The notes: generated by a model from the sequence alone, not told the origin. A stretch of DNA of 64,000 nt from Sycon ciliatum (GCF_964019385.1 NC_088654.1:28272631-28336630), one strand, 5' to 3'; counted from the first letter of the stretch, positions 40,191-51,809 are shown. Numbers and translations are program-made.

Positions 40191-40647
40191 GAAAACCGAC
40201 GCGAAGCCGAGGTTTTTTATAACTGGTGTCAATCTCAATATACATGTACACGAGGTACCTTTGTTACAATATATTTATACCTCTCCATATTCACCGTGTG
40301 TGGCCTCCTAATGGCTTGTTCTTCGCCGACAACTACTTCTAATTTCCCCTAGCGGTGTACATGTATATGGAGATAGACAGTTTTGTCTAAAGTCCAAAGG
40401 CTGCTTACAGTGCTCAATGTCCAGTGGACAGAGCCAGTAATACAAATATTACACAGCAATGAAGCAAACAAGTCTCTTTCCGCTGTCACCCCTTTTCCTC
40501 GCGCTATTGAAATGTTGTACCTCCATCACCTTTGCACTCTTCTCTCAACACATGTATAAAGTCATGTATATTCTAGTGTTTTTACACGAAAATCGGAGTA
40601 ACAGTGGACAGAGACTTGTTTGATTCATTGCTGTGTAATATTTGTAT

Positions 40648-41286
40648 ATGGAATTATATAAACCACTAAGGGAGAGCATGCCCAAGACTGTATTAAAGTG
40701 TATTATGGAGATATATACACCACTAAGGGAGATCTTGCCCAAGACTGTATTAAAGTGTATTATGGAGATATATACACCACTAAGGAAGATCTTGCCCAAG
40801 ACTGTATTAAAGTGTATTATGGAGATATATACACCACTAAGGAAGATCTTGCCCAAGACTGTATTAAAGTGTATTATGGAGATATATACACCACTAAGGA
40901 AGATCTTGCCCAAGACTGTATTAAAGTGTATTATGGAGATATATACACCACTAAGGGAGATCTTGCCCAAGACTGTATTAAAGTGTATTATGGAGATATA
41001 TACACCACTAAGGAAGATCTTGCCCAAGACTGTATTAAAGTGTATTATGGAGATACATGTATATACACCACTAAGGAAGATCTTGCCCAAGACTGTATTA
41101 AAGTGTATTATGGAGATATATACACCACTAAGGAAGATCTTGCCCAAGACTGTATTAAAGTGTATTATGGAGATATATACACCACTAAGGAAGATCTTGC
41201 CCAAGACTGTATTAAAGTGTATTATGGAGATATATACACCACTAAGGGTGATCTTGCCCAAGACTGTGATAAAGTGTATTATGGAG
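40648..41286. repeat. 57-bp minisatellite, ~11 copies
   Basis: Unit runs from ttaaagtgtattatggagat through accactaagg to cttgcccaagactgta. Copies are almost identical and the first is degenerate; one at about 41050 has a 6-bp insertion (acatgt). Because 57 is divisible by three, two plus frames and one minus frame stay open for over 200 codons, which is a property of the repeat. Confidence 0.92.
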
Positions 41287-41689
41287 TGAGGTATAAAACA
41301 GGTTACGTAGTCTTCATACCACCTACATGTATAATGTACATGTGGCTAGAACCGTGACATCTTCGAAACGCAACCCGACAATCTTCCAAACGTTCAGATT
41401 AGGAATGTGTGAGTACTCTCCCTGGTCAGTATTGCGTCTTGTCGCACTCTGGTGATTGTATATGTATATTCTCTGGTTACTTTGGTGGATAGTTGGTCAT
41501 AACACGTAACAATGTTGTCCTTCCTTTTCAATATATTTCTCCAGGATTACATTGGCTCGCCATCTGAGTCCATAGTTAAAACTGTTCATTAAAATCGATA
41601 TTTGTTTAGCATCAACCATCACACTATAACTGAGCTCTCCGGCCGAGCTCGACACGTGGTAGTTACAGAACACCATCAGCATCATCAGC

Positions 41690-42345
41690 TGGTTGGTTGG
41701 TATATTTTATTTTACTTCACCAGAACAAACAGGCATTGCTGCCTTCTTGCCTGGGCAAGTGGATTGCCCAAGCTCTCACAAAAAGACGAAGAAAGGAAAT
41801 AGATATTACATGAGAGTGTGAAGCATGCAATCTTATAAGAGAAATAGCTGCTGCATAAGGTGTCCTTGTGACCCGACGAGACCCCAGAGCGCTTGCGGAC
41901 ACCAGCAAGAACAGTCTACCAGTCACTCGTCTCGTCTTGGGTAGTGTTGCCTGATGGCAAGAGAATCTTGGCACTACACGCCAGTGAATTCCGCTGAATT
42001 GAGAGGCCAAAATGATGATGGCATCGACAAGTAATATCTTCCTACTTGAAGTACTCCAATTGATGAAATTTAAGAAGGGGTTTACACTAGTATGAAGATA
42101 TATTTTACTTGGACAATTCACTTGTCCAGGCAATAAAGCAGTCTCTATCTATCTCTCTCTCTCTATCTATCTCTATCTATCTATCTATCTATCTCTATCT
42201 CTATCTCCTCTCTCATCATGCATGCTTCACACTCTCATGTAATATTTCTTTCCTTTCTTCGTCTTTTGTCACTTGTCCAGGCAAGAAGGTAGAAATGCCT
42301 GTTCATTCTGGCAAAGTAAAATAAAATATAACAACCAACCAATAT
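41690..42345. mobile_element. foldback element with ~140-bp inverted arms
   Basis: 41692-41833 and about 42222-42343 are inverted repeats of each other (shared blocks ggttggtatattttattttac, tgcctgggcaag/cttgtccaggca, acatgagagtgtgaagcatg). The interior has the dispersed gacgagacccc repeat and a (ctat)n stretch (42145-42210). It lies in the intron of cystine-knot gene 2. No ORF. Confidence 0.7.
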
Positions 42346-42653
42346 ATTGGTATTCTCAGAAGCTGGAACGGACTCCGCCATTTGAAAGTAATTACAACCC
42401 GTCCATCTCTCCACACTGCGAAACAGATGTCTGGGAGATGTGGAACATCTACCCAAGAGCGAATGTCCTCGTTTTGGTGTGGTGAATGTGCGCCAAGAGC
42501 GAAGTGTGGAGAGGCGGACAGTTTCAAGATACTAGTGTATTGGTGAACCATCAAACGAAGACCTGAACTTTTGATTTTTATTCTAACTAGTGTTGGGAAA
42601 ATCTAGGTAGCTACATGTATATTGCAAAGAAAAGTACAATGCACACAACTTAC

Positions 42654-42850
42654 AATTCAGCTGTTTGTAGAAGTTCTCCCAGCTCTTCCTTTTTTCTGAT
42701 GTTATATCCGCTTCTTGCTGATATGCACACAAACACAACGTGTACCTGAAATGTATCAACTGTAGATTTGTTCACTGTCTGCTGATCTCTGCTTGAAAAA
42801 TAAGTCTGTCGCATTGACAGCAAGAACTTGTGAACTGAGACATCCATACC
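42654..42850 (-). other. 5' UTR exon 1 of cystine-knot gene 2
   Basis: Minus-strand equivalent of 30997-31168, with the same donor GTAAGT (42653-42648). An ATG at 42847 opens 65 codons (MDVSVHKFLLS...) ending at TAA in the donor. It is not in frame with the cystine-knot ORF after splicing, so a uORF is the simplest reading. Intron 1 is about 2.9 kb. Confidence 0.55.
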
Positions 42851-42851
42851 G

Positions 42852-42863
42852 TTTTTTTATAGT
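42852..42863 (-). promoter_or_regulatory. TATA box of cystine-knot gene 2
   Basis: CTATAAAAAAAC on the minus strand, in a promoter block conserved with 30815-30975. Conservation extends upstream to about 43010. Confidence 0.65.
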
Positions 42864-43064
42864 GGCTGCTAACCATTCAATGAACGAACTCTAGGAAAGG
42901 TTTCAACCTTTCAAAACCAGGACGTCGATACCAAATACGCCTGGTATCTATAATTGTTGTACGTAGCCTTGTCACCTGTGCTAAATATGTATCAGAACAT
43001 CTTAGTAAGTACATGGATAAGACCCTCTTCCATTAGAGCCTTACGACACTCAGTACTAAATACA

Positions 43065-43664
43065 TCAAAAGGCTACTCAAAAGGCTACTCAAAAGGCTAC
43101 TCAAAAGGCTACTCAAAAGGCTACTCAAAAGGCTACTCAAAAGGCTACTCAAAAGGCTACTCAAAAGGCTACTCAAAAGGCTACTCAAAAGACTACTCAA
43201 AAGGCTACTCAAAAGGCTACTCAAAAGGCAACTCAAAAGGTTACTCAAAAGGCTACTCAAAAGGCTACCCAAAAGGCTACCCAAAAGGCTACTCAAAAGG
43301 CTACTCAAAAGGCTGCTAAAAAGCCTACTCAAAAGGCTACTCAAAAGGCTACTCAAAAGGCTACTCAAGAGGCTACTCAAAAGGCTACTCAAAAGGCTAC
43401 TCAAAAGGCTACTCAAACGGCTACTCAAAAGGCTACTCAAAAGGCTACTCAAAAGGCTACTCAAAAGGCTACTCAAAAGGCTACTCAAAAGGCTACCCAA
43501 AAGGCTACCCAAAAGGCTACTCAAAAGGCTACTCAAAAGGCTACTCAAAAGGCTACTCAAAAGGCTACTCAAAAGGTTACCCAAAAGGCTACCCAAAAGG
43601 CTGCTCAAAAGGCTTCTCAAAAGGCTACTCAAAAGGCTACTCAAAAGGCTACTCAAAAGGAATT
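43065..43664. repeat. 12-bp minisatellite, ~50 copies
   Basis: Unit aaaaggctactc with rare variants (acccaa, gactac, gttac, ctgctaaa). Long Lys-Gly-Tyr-Ser or Ser-Leu-Leu frames follow from the 12-bp period and are not genes. Confidence 0.95.
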
Positions 43665-43870
43665 GGGCCTTTTCGTTAACTTGCAAGACTAGTATTAGTA
43701 TGTGTTGCGATGGGACTTTCCCTGATATGTAGCTGAACAAATATCCTTTGTTCCAAGTAGAGTTTTCGTACAGAAGTGTGTACTTCCAGGAATGTACATT
43801 CAATAAGGAGACTGGTTTCGCATGAAGGCTTTCCGGTTTGTCCTCAACTAGACTGTACGCTGTCAGTGTG

Positions 43871-44814
43871 AGCTTGGGGAAGTGGAGAGCGATAGCTTGG
43901 GGAAGTGGAGAGCGATAGCTTGGGGAAGTGGAGAGCGATAGCTTGGGGAAGTGGAGAGCTAAAGCTTGGGGAAGTGGAGAGCGATAGCTTGGGGACGTGG
44001 AGAGCTAAAGCTTGGGGAAGTGGAGAGCGATAGCTTGGGGAAGTGGAGAGCGATAGCTTGGGGAAGTGGAGAACGATAGCTTGGGGAAGTGGAGAGCGAT
44101 AGCTTGGGGAAGTGGAGAGCTAAAGCTTGGGGAAGTGGAGAGCGATAGCTTGGGGAAGTGGAGAGCGATAGCTTGGGGAAGTGGAGAACGATAGCTTGGG
44201 GAAGTGGAGAGCGATAGCTTGGGGAAGTGGAGAGCGATAGCTTGGAGAAGTGGAGAGCGATAGCTTGGGTAAGTGGAGAGCGATAGCTTGGGGAAGTGGA
44301 GAGCGATAGCTTGGGGAAGTGGAGAACGATAGCTTGGGGAAGTGGAGAGCGATAGCTTGGGGAAGTGGAGAGCGATAGTTAGGGGAAGTGGAGAGCGATA
44401 GCTTGGGGAAGTAGAGAGCGATAGCTTGGGGAAGTGTAGAGCGATAGCTTGGGGAGGTGGAGAGCGATAGCTTGGGGAAGTGGAGAGCGATAGCTTGGGG
44501 AAGTGGAGAGCGATAGCTTGGGGAAGTGGAGAGCGATAGCTTGGGGAAGTGGAGAGCAATAGCTTGGGAAAGTGGAGAGCGATAGCTTGGGGAAGTGGAG
44601 AGCGATAGCTTGGGGAAGTGGAGAGCGATAGCTTGGGGAAGTGGAGAGCGATAGCTTGGGGAAGTGGAGAGCGATAGCTTGGGGAAGTGGAGAGCGATAG
44701 CTTGGGGAAGTGGAGAGCGATAGCTTGGGGAAGTGGAGAGCGATAGCTTGGGGAAGTGGAGAGCGATAGCTTGGGGAAGTGGAGAGCGATAGCTTGGGGA
44801 AGTGGAGAGCGATA
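43871..44814. repeat. 23-bp minisatellite, ~41 copies
   Basis: Unit agcttggggaagtggagagc plus gat. Variants (gctaaag, gaacgat, gtagag) are spread through the array. Open minus frames with a 23-residue period are artefacts. Followed by unrelated AT-rich sequence (44815-45060). Confidence 0.95.
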
Positions 44815-45063
44815 TGTCCAACATAGGGACCAGCGGATTCTGCTCGAAAAGGTGGCAGATTCTGCTTTAAAAGCAGTGAAATTGGCAGAACCATACAAAC
44901 CTTATGGCGGCAATTCCTCCAATTCTGCTCAATTTTTTATCCACATACCAAACATGCATGAAACTTACCAGAAAAAGTATCGAATTCTGCCAATTTTTCT
45001 GCCAGCAGAATCCGCCGGACCCTAGTCCAACATCATCTGTACACCAATACTGTAAGGAGTATA

Positions 45064-45134
45064 ATTATTGACGTTTCGGACCAGTCACCCATCATGGTTC
45101 TGAAGATGGATGACTGGTCCGAAACGTCAATAAT
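45064..45134. repeat. 24-bp-arm hairpin with hammerhead-like core
   Basis: Perfect arms 45064-45087 and 45111-45134 (attattgacgtttcgga...). The plus strand contains CTGAAGA (45100-45106), a short GGA/TCC stem and GAAACGTC (45121-45128), the same motif order as in the 22.5-kb palindrome, but stem I is only 2-3 bp here. Confidence 0.6.
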
Positions 45135-45189
45135 GTTTCGACATCATAAAATAATTTTCATCAAAAGAGTGAATAGCAATCCATACAAA

Positions 45190-45468
45190 AACATATAGGG
45201 TACCCCGTAAGAAGAACTTAGGCCTGTGGGAATGCCTTATTCAAACATATTATAGGGTACCCGTAAGAAGACCTTAGGCCTGTGGGAATGCTCTATTCAA
45301 ACATATTATAGGGTACCCGTAAGAAGGCCTTAGGCCTGTGGGAATGCCCTATTCAAACATATTATAGGGTACCCGTAAGAAGGCCTTAGGCCTGTGGGAA
45401 TGCCCTATTCAAACATATTATAGGGTACCCGTAAGAAGGCCTTAGGCCTGTGGGAATGCCTTATTCAA
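45190..45468. repeat. 56-bp tandem repeat, 5 copies
   Basis: Unit aaacatattatagggtaccc, gtaagaaggccttaggcctg, tgggaatgccctattc. The first copy is slightly divergent. Confidence 0.92.
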
Positions 45469-45745
45469 AATTTAATAGATAATAACTAAATAGAGCGGTT
45501 GTCAGTTGACAAACCCCCTTTTATTTACAATGCAGTTGCGTTATGGCCACCACTTTCTGAACGAGTATAATAAATTATTATTAGGGTGCTTATTTATTAT
45601 TATTATTTGCGGAGAGTTGGATCCCTAATTTGGCTAACACCGATACCATGACTAAGAATGGTTTGTGTCACTTTCGAGTACTTCAGTAGAATCCCTAGTA
45701 AAGCCCTTAACAGGAATTGGTAACAATATTATTTTAAAAAAAAGC

Positions 45746-47130
45746 TCACACTCTCAAACGCTGTGCATTACGGTCTGTAGATGAAAAAAAGGAATTGATA
45801 ATACAGCAGGCAGTGGCATTACTGAAAAGTGGCATGTGCTGGGAGGGATCGCATGAATCGGTGGTATGACTACGTGTAGCACGGCCGGCATTAAGAGGAC
45901 TGAACATATCGGTAAGCAATGTGCTGCATTTACCCTGAAGGCAGCGCCAAGTGTAGCCAAGGAGCTTGTGGCAGTACATAACTTCTAGCGAGTGCACGCG
46001 CAATTGGCAATACAGCGGCCCAGATGGGGATGCAAATGCAGCGTTGTAAACACAGCGGACTGCGCGCTTGAGTAGACACTCTAGGCGCTCGAGCTGATGT
46101 GAGGTGAGGCCAGCAGAGAAACAGTTGCTAGCATACAGGAAGTCAGGAAGGATCAGGGACTTCAGGTTCGTGATGCAGCACGGGAGGGGCATGCAGCGCC
46201 TGTTTCTAAACAGGACAGCTATTTTACAGGCAGCTCGCTTGGCGATCTGGTTGACCATGGTGGTCCACTTGAGATCTTGGTCCATGTGGACACCAAGATA
46301 CTTTGCGGATTCTACTTGTGCCAGTTGAACTCCAGAGCACGTAACGCTGACACGAGGATTCACAGAACGATGGGCAAGGATGAACAAAATCTGGGTTTTA
46401 CTCTCGTTTAGTACCAGGTTCCTGCTGGCAAGCCATCTGGCCAGGTGCGTAACTGCAGAACACATACTACGTTCCAGCTGATGTTTGTCCCTGCTACTAA
46501 TATAGAGCATGATGTCATCTGCAAACTGAACTGTCCGCACACCATACGGTTGCACTTCAGCTGCCACACCACGGACATAGAGAACAAACAGCAGAGGACC
46601 AAGTACAGAACCCTGGGGCACACCACTGCTGGGCTGAAATACCTTGCTGTGCTGGTTGCCAATGACAACCCTTTGCTGCCGGTCACTTAGGTAGTCTGCC
46701 AACCAATCAGCGCACTTCCACCAACGTCAATACTGAAGAGGTCGCGGATGAGGGTGCCATGTTGAACCTGGTCGAATGCCTTCGACATGTCAACAAAGGC
46801 AGCGCAAGTTGAGAGTCCGGAGTCTTTGGCATTGGCAAAGGCCTCCGATGCCATCACAACAGCAGACTCTGTTGAGTGCTGTTTCCGGAATCCGAACTGA
46901 CAATCTGGGTAGAGGCTGTGGGTGGTCAAGAATTCAGTGAGTTGCGAATGTACGATGCGCTCAAGAATCTTTGAGATAATAAGCAACAGAGAAACAGGTC
47001 TGAAATTGGTGGCCTAAGTAGGGTCGCCGCTCTTGTACACAGGGGTGATATTTGCAAGTTTCATGGATAGTGGAAATCTCCCTTCGGAAAGTGAATTGTT
47101 GAAGATGAGAGTTACTGATGAAGGTACTTC
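45746..47130 (-). pseudogene. CR1/Jockey-group LINE RT relic, 5' truncated
   Basis: Minus strand. About 47130-46990 encodes the RT start (KLANITPVYKSGDP) with an in-frame TAG before TNFRPVSL. 46986-46700 has FGFRKQHSTESAV and FVDMSKAFDQVQHGTL. A frameshift near 46700 leads into 46702-45746, with GVPQGSVLGPLLF, QFADDIML (about 46515) and the C-terminal domain, ending at 45746. The stop, frameshift and lack of endonuclease show a dead 5'-truncated copy, the usual LINE fate. Different family from the RT at 35-36.5 kb, though related. Confidence 0.85.
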
Positions 47131-47189
47131 TGAGTGCATGATTTAAGGCACTTGAACCTGTTGCTACTTTGTTTGGCTCGTGACAACCA

Positions 47190-47400
47190 TTATCATTTTT
47201 GATTCTGGAATGAGAATGCTCATTCCAGCATGTGAGGTGGAATGATCATTCTCCAAAAAGAACCATTCTCAGTCATTCCCATTCTGAAATGGGACCAACC
47301 TAACGGACTTTTTTGACCAAACAAACAGGCAAGAATGATTCCCAGTGATTCCCATTGTGGAATGTGACCAACCAAACGCAACCTAATTACACCTAAAATG
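47190..47400. repeat. degenerate ATTCC-rich repeats
   Basis: Recurring gaatgagaatg / cattcc blocks in both orientations (47195-47375). Looks like the end of a decayed MITE, with no clean boundary. Confidence 0.35.
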
Positions 47401-47514
47401 GCACTGGAGTCCACACTGTTTATGAAGGGTAGGCTGGTCACCAAATTCTACATTACACCTGAAACCTGACAAGCCCGTGATACAGAAATTGTACTACACC
47501 TAAATTTTAAAATT

Positions 47515-47924
47515 TAGGGGTGAAAATTGGCATTGAGAGTCTCGAGTTCGAGTACTAGTACTTCAAAGTACTCTGATCTTCTCAGATCGAATATTGGAGT
47601 ATTCTTTATCTCCTAAAAATTGCACACCAAGGCCCTTAAAATGACATGGTACAACCCTGATTGAACCGAGTGGCAGCAATTTTTCTTAGGCATATTGGCT
47701 GGTGGGTCATTTGGGCGCTCCCTACTCGTGAACAAAATGTTCACCACACAGTCTGCACATCAATATCTGCTGACTGCTGCTCTGAAACTGCAGATTTCTG
47801 TGGTAAATGCATGTACCATGTATGAACGAGTACTCTCTCGGATTTATTCATCCAAGTACGATTATTTATGAAAAAACGAGCGAGTGCTAGTACTCGAGTA
47901 TTCGGTAAAATTGTTTCACCCCTA
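47515..47924. mobile_element. hAT-like MITE, 410 bp
   Basis: Termini TAGGGGTGAAAATT and its approximate complement (AATTGTTTCACCCCTA), internal inverted cgagtactagtact motifs, and an 8-bp flanking duplication with one mismatch (TTAAAATT at 47507-47514, CTAAAATT at 47925-47932). TAGGGGTG ends and 8-bp duplications are hAT features. No transposase. Confidence 0.65.
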
Positions 47925-47932
47925 CTAAAATT

Positions 47933-49218
47933 ACATGCTATACAGTTTTTCTGGTATGTTTAATAATGAATGTTCGGAATGTGGATAAAGAAATGAGACA
48001 TTCATTATATTTTTGTAATCAGGCCTATTTTTCGGGGTTCAAGAAAAGCTTGGTCACTAAATGTTATAGAATAGCGAGTAAGAGATCTTACAAAAGTAAC
48101 AAAACACTAGTAGTAGTATTAGAGTTTCAGCATCCCAAAATCATGATTAAAAGTGTGCTTAGTATCAAGCACACCTTGTACCTGTGAGTAACAGCAAGAA
48201 CCTAAATGAGAGCACGGCCAAAATCTGCAAGAGAATTTAAAAGGCATGCCAATGCCTTGGAAATATGCGTCGCACCGCCTGCCCACTCGCAACACAATGA
48301 TATGTGTAGAACCAGCATCAGCATGTGAATATACTCGCCCGCATGCACACACCAACACAATATTGAATCCGCTCACCCGTGTGTGCTCACCGCATGCGCA
48401 CGCACACACACACCATGTACCAAGTGTATGCGGTCGCAAGAGGAGCACGCAAATCTGCAAATGCACTGGATGTGCACCCACAAAATAATGTTCTCTTATA
48501 GCAACGATAGCGGATAAGATCTGAATGGGCCAGATCAAGACTGGCGCCAGATAAGTCCAACCTGCGAAGCCAAGGGAACACACAAACACACCCACAAACA
48601 CATACACACACATACACACACGCATACACACGCATACACACACACAGTACACACACAGACACATACTCACCATTGAGGGATGTGCGTGTGCACAACACAC
48701 ATCAGTGAGTGGTTGAAGATCAATGATCAAAAGAACTGTCACCTTCTGTTGACGCCTCATCAGCATCATTTCTGTTAGCGGGTATTGGCACATCAGTACA
48801 ATGGCTGGCAGATAACAGCTAATGTGCAACTAAGATTCATGGAGTCAAACAGTGCTGCAAGCTGAGCAGCTCAACGCTGCTGTTCAGCACAGCAACAGGA
48901 GCAATGCTTTCTTGCAGCATGTCCATATTACCTGCTGCAAGACTTGAGCTCTTCTAGTGCTGAGTGTTTCGGGCAAAATATCCCATGGATGTTGATGGTA
49001 CCATGATCGCCGTCCTGACTGTTGATTCTACTTTCCATGTCACCATGGTTACGTCATCAGGAGATTTTGTGGCAGACCTAGGTTATCCGTGACAGTATGC
49101 CTTGACGGTATTGGCATGCAACATAATACTGAAAAGACCATCGGAAGAAGCTGCTTACTGCTTAGGTTTCGACTGCTTTCTTTCATAGGGTTGGCACCTG
49201 CAGTGGACATTGGTAACA
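47933..49218. other. intergenic, CA-rich patches, no gene recognised
   Basis: Interrupted CA repeats at 48395-48415 and 48585-48665. Short Cys/Val-rich frames are repeat artefacts. Confidence 0.5.
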
Positions 49219-49220
49219 TA

Positions 49221-49566
49221 CACAGGCGTTTGTGTTCGTGCATACACGCGTGAACCCCCCCCCCAACACACACACACACAGACACACACAAGCAATAGGA
49301 CACATGTACACATGCAAGGCGCATAGCCGGCAGCACTTCAAGGTTGCTGAATCATCCTGAAACAAGAGGATGATGTCAATGTACCCCCGTGCACAGGCGT
49401 TTGTGTTCGTGCATACACGCGTGAACCCCCCCCCCCCCCCAACACACACACACACAGACACACACAAGCAATAGGACACATGTACACATGCAAGGCGCAT
49501 AGCCGGCAGCACTTCAAGGTTGCTGAATCATCCTGAAACAAGAGGATGATGTCAATGTACCCCCGT
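49221..49566. repeat. 171/175-bp tandem duplication
   Basis: 49221-49391 and 49392-49566 are near-identical (cacaggcgtttgtgttcgtg ... gatgtcaatgtacccccgtg), differing mainly in C-run length (about 10 versus 15). Small Cys-rich frames repeat with them. Confidence 0.9.
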
Positions 49567-49655
49567 GCAACACGCTGTGCACTCTCTGCGTACGACTGCC
49601 AACAGGAAAAAGCCCTCGGATAACCAGTCCACTCCTGGCTGTGGTACCTCATGCA

Positions 49656-49667
49656 TGCACACACACA

Positions 49668-49710
<43 letters not shown>

Positions 49711-49712
49711 AC
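49656..49712. repeat. (CA)n microsatellite
   Basis: Near-continuous CA run with a few tg and ta breaks. A further run lies at 49994-50030. Confidence 0.9.
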
Positions 49713-49986
49713 TACTACTACTACTATGATACAGCTACCCTAAACGGGTCACGCCGCCCTCCACCCAAGCATGAGCACTATGAGGGGCAGTGGCAAATAA
49801 ATAGAATCAGCTAGCAGAACTGGCAAAACAGATGAAACAATGGAGCAGAACGGACGACTGCTGTACTGTAACAACAACCTGACAGCTACAGTGACAACGA
49901 CTGAAAATGAACAGGAAGGAAAAAAAATTCAAAATTTCACGTCACGAAAAAACACTGTCCACGAAAGAATCCACCAAGCAAAAGGA

Positions 49987-50032
<46 letters not shown>

Positions 50033-50224
50033 CAGACCTCAGACATGCCCATCGTGGAAGCGATGATAGCGAACAGCTATGTTAGACATAGCAACTTGTG
50101 CTGGGATTACACCATTCAACAGCTTGCAAGGCTGATGAATTGACCGCCACTATTTTCAGCCAGGTATCTACCACACAGCTGTTTGAAGTGATTTTTCTGG
50201 CCAGTTAATCCCTATTTTCCATTT

Positions 50225-50440
50225 TTCCATTTTTCCATTTTTATATTTTTATACACACACACCACACCACATACTCCGGCATACACTAGCTGTTGGTAAC
50301 CACCCAGGTGAATGAAATAAAAGTCAGGAAGAGTCCGAGAAAGAGAAGAAAGACGTGTGCGACCATAATCGGCGGGAATTGAACCCGCAACCTCGATTGG
50401 AAATCGACTGCACATACCACTGCACCATCTGGGACACACA
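50225..50440 (-). repeat. tRNA-derived SINE
   Basis: Minus strand: GTCCCAGATGGTGCAGTGGT (A box region), an anticodon-like arm TCGA-TTTCCAA-TCGA, then TTGCGGGTTCAATTCCCGC (T arm with B box). The 3' acceptor side does not pair with the 5' side, so this is not a tRNA gene. The body runs to a tail of ataaaaatgg-type repeats near 50225. Confidence 0.7.
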
Positions 50441-50482
50441 CACACACACACATGACGCACAACTTGCTCAAACATGCACACA

Positions 50483-50519
<37 letters not shown>

Positions 50520-50520
50520 C
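50437..50520. repeat. CA-rich tract at one border of the LINE fragment
   Basis: (CA)n with small interruptions (cgcacaacttgctcaaacatg), directly adjoining the LINE 5' fragment. Confidence 0.85.
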
Positions 50521-50523
50521 TTC

Positions 50524-50787
50524 CTAAAAACTTTCGTCTCGTACTGCGTGCGATAGATGGCTCCATTCGCGGGCTTGCAAGGCCTCGCGATGGGTCCAAC
50601 AGCGGAAAACAGAGTCAGAGTGACGAGACCCGAAGTTCGTCCTGTAATCTGCTCTGTTGACTTTCCGCTGTGGACTTCTACTGGGAAATGTCCCAAGGAC
50701 GACCCTGGAAGCCCAGAGTCATCCCTGAGAACTGAAAGCTAACAAAAACTAATCAAACAATGAGAGCTACAAAATTCCTAACTGACT
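50524..50787 (-). mobile_element. 5' fragment of the (CA)n-associated LINE family
   Basis: About 95% identical to 5710-5963, i.e. the leader and first codons of the LINE at 2-6 kb, same strand. It stops where the ORF begins and has (CA)n at both ends (to 50516, and from 50796). LINE copies are normally 5' truncated, so a retained 5' end without the 3' part points to loss of the body, for instance by recombination between CA tracts. Confidence 0.8.
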
Positions 50788-50793
50788 CCTGTA

Positions 50794-50795
<2 letters not shown>

Positions 50796-50833
<38 letters not shown>

Positions 50834-51135
50834 AGTGTACGTCTGCGGGCACACACACACACACATCAGCGCATGTAAGCTTGCTCACCAGTAAACGCCG
50901 GCGCGCGCGCGCACGCACACGCACCCCCCCCCCCCTCGCCCCACACACACACCATGTACAACACACACACACACACACACACACACACCATGTACCACCA
51001 CACACACAAACACACACACACACACACACACACATCATTGCATTCACTGGGGCGTGCACACACACGAATGCACACACCAGTGAACGCCCGTGCACGCATA
51101 AACACACCCGCGGACATGCACACACAGACCGACAA

Positions 51136-51173
<38 letters not shown>

Positions 51174-51180
51174 CAGTGGA
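50796..51180. repeat. compound CA microsatellite region
   Basis: Several (CA)n runs separated by short unique pieces, plus a C-run near 50925-50936. Confidence 0.9.
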
Positions 51181-51196
51181 TGTGCATGTGCACACA

Positions 51197-51806
51197 CACA
51201 CAGCAGTGCACTCTCACAAACACACCAGTGCACTCTCACAAACACACCAGTGCACTCTCACAAACACACCAGTGCACTCTCACAAACACACCAGTGGACT
51301 CTCACAAACACACCAGTGCACTCTCACAAACACACCAGTGCACTCTCACAAACACACCAGTGCACTCTCACAAACACACCAGTGCACTCTCACAAACACA
51401 CCAGTGCACTCTCACAAACACACCAGTGCACTCTCACAAACACACCAGTGCACTCTCACAAACACACCAGTGCACTCTCACAAACACACCAGTGCACTCT
51501 CACAAACACACCAGTGCACTCTCACACACACACCAGTGCACTCTCACAAACACACCAGTGCACTCTCACAAACACACCAGTGCACTCTCACAAACACACC
51601 AGTGCACTCTCACAAACACACCAGTGCACTCTCACAAACACACCAGTGCACTCTCACATACACACCAGTGCACTCTCACAAACACACCAGTGCACTCTCA
51701 CAAACACACAAGTGCACTCTCACAAACACACCAGTGCACTCTCACAAACACACCAGTGCACTCTCACAAACACACCAGTGCACTCTCACAAACACACCAG
51801 TGCACG
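51197..51806. repeat. 22-bp minisatellite, ~27 copies
   Basis: Unit cactctcacaaacacaccag plus tg. A few variants (cacaca, catac, gtggac). The 22-bp period cycles all three frames, giving three long overlapping His/Ser/Thr frames with a 22-residue period; none is a gene. Confidence 0.95.
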
Positions 51807-51809
51807 CGT

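Noticed and set aside
42650..42847. 65-codon minus-strand ORF as the N-terminus of cystine-knot protein 2
   Set aside because: After splicing at GTAAGT it is not in frame with the exon 2 coding sequence, it ends at the donor, and the equivalent frame in copy 1 stops earlier.
43033..44898. ORFs of 120-300 codons in the 12-bp and 23-bp minisatellites
   Set aside because: Periodic translations follow the repeat unit; several frames are open at once and no start or splice context supports expression.
50365..50440. tRNA-Gly (TCC) gene on the minus strand
   Set aside because: Anticodon and T arms look good and the B box is present, but the acceptor stem does not pair and a SINE body follows.
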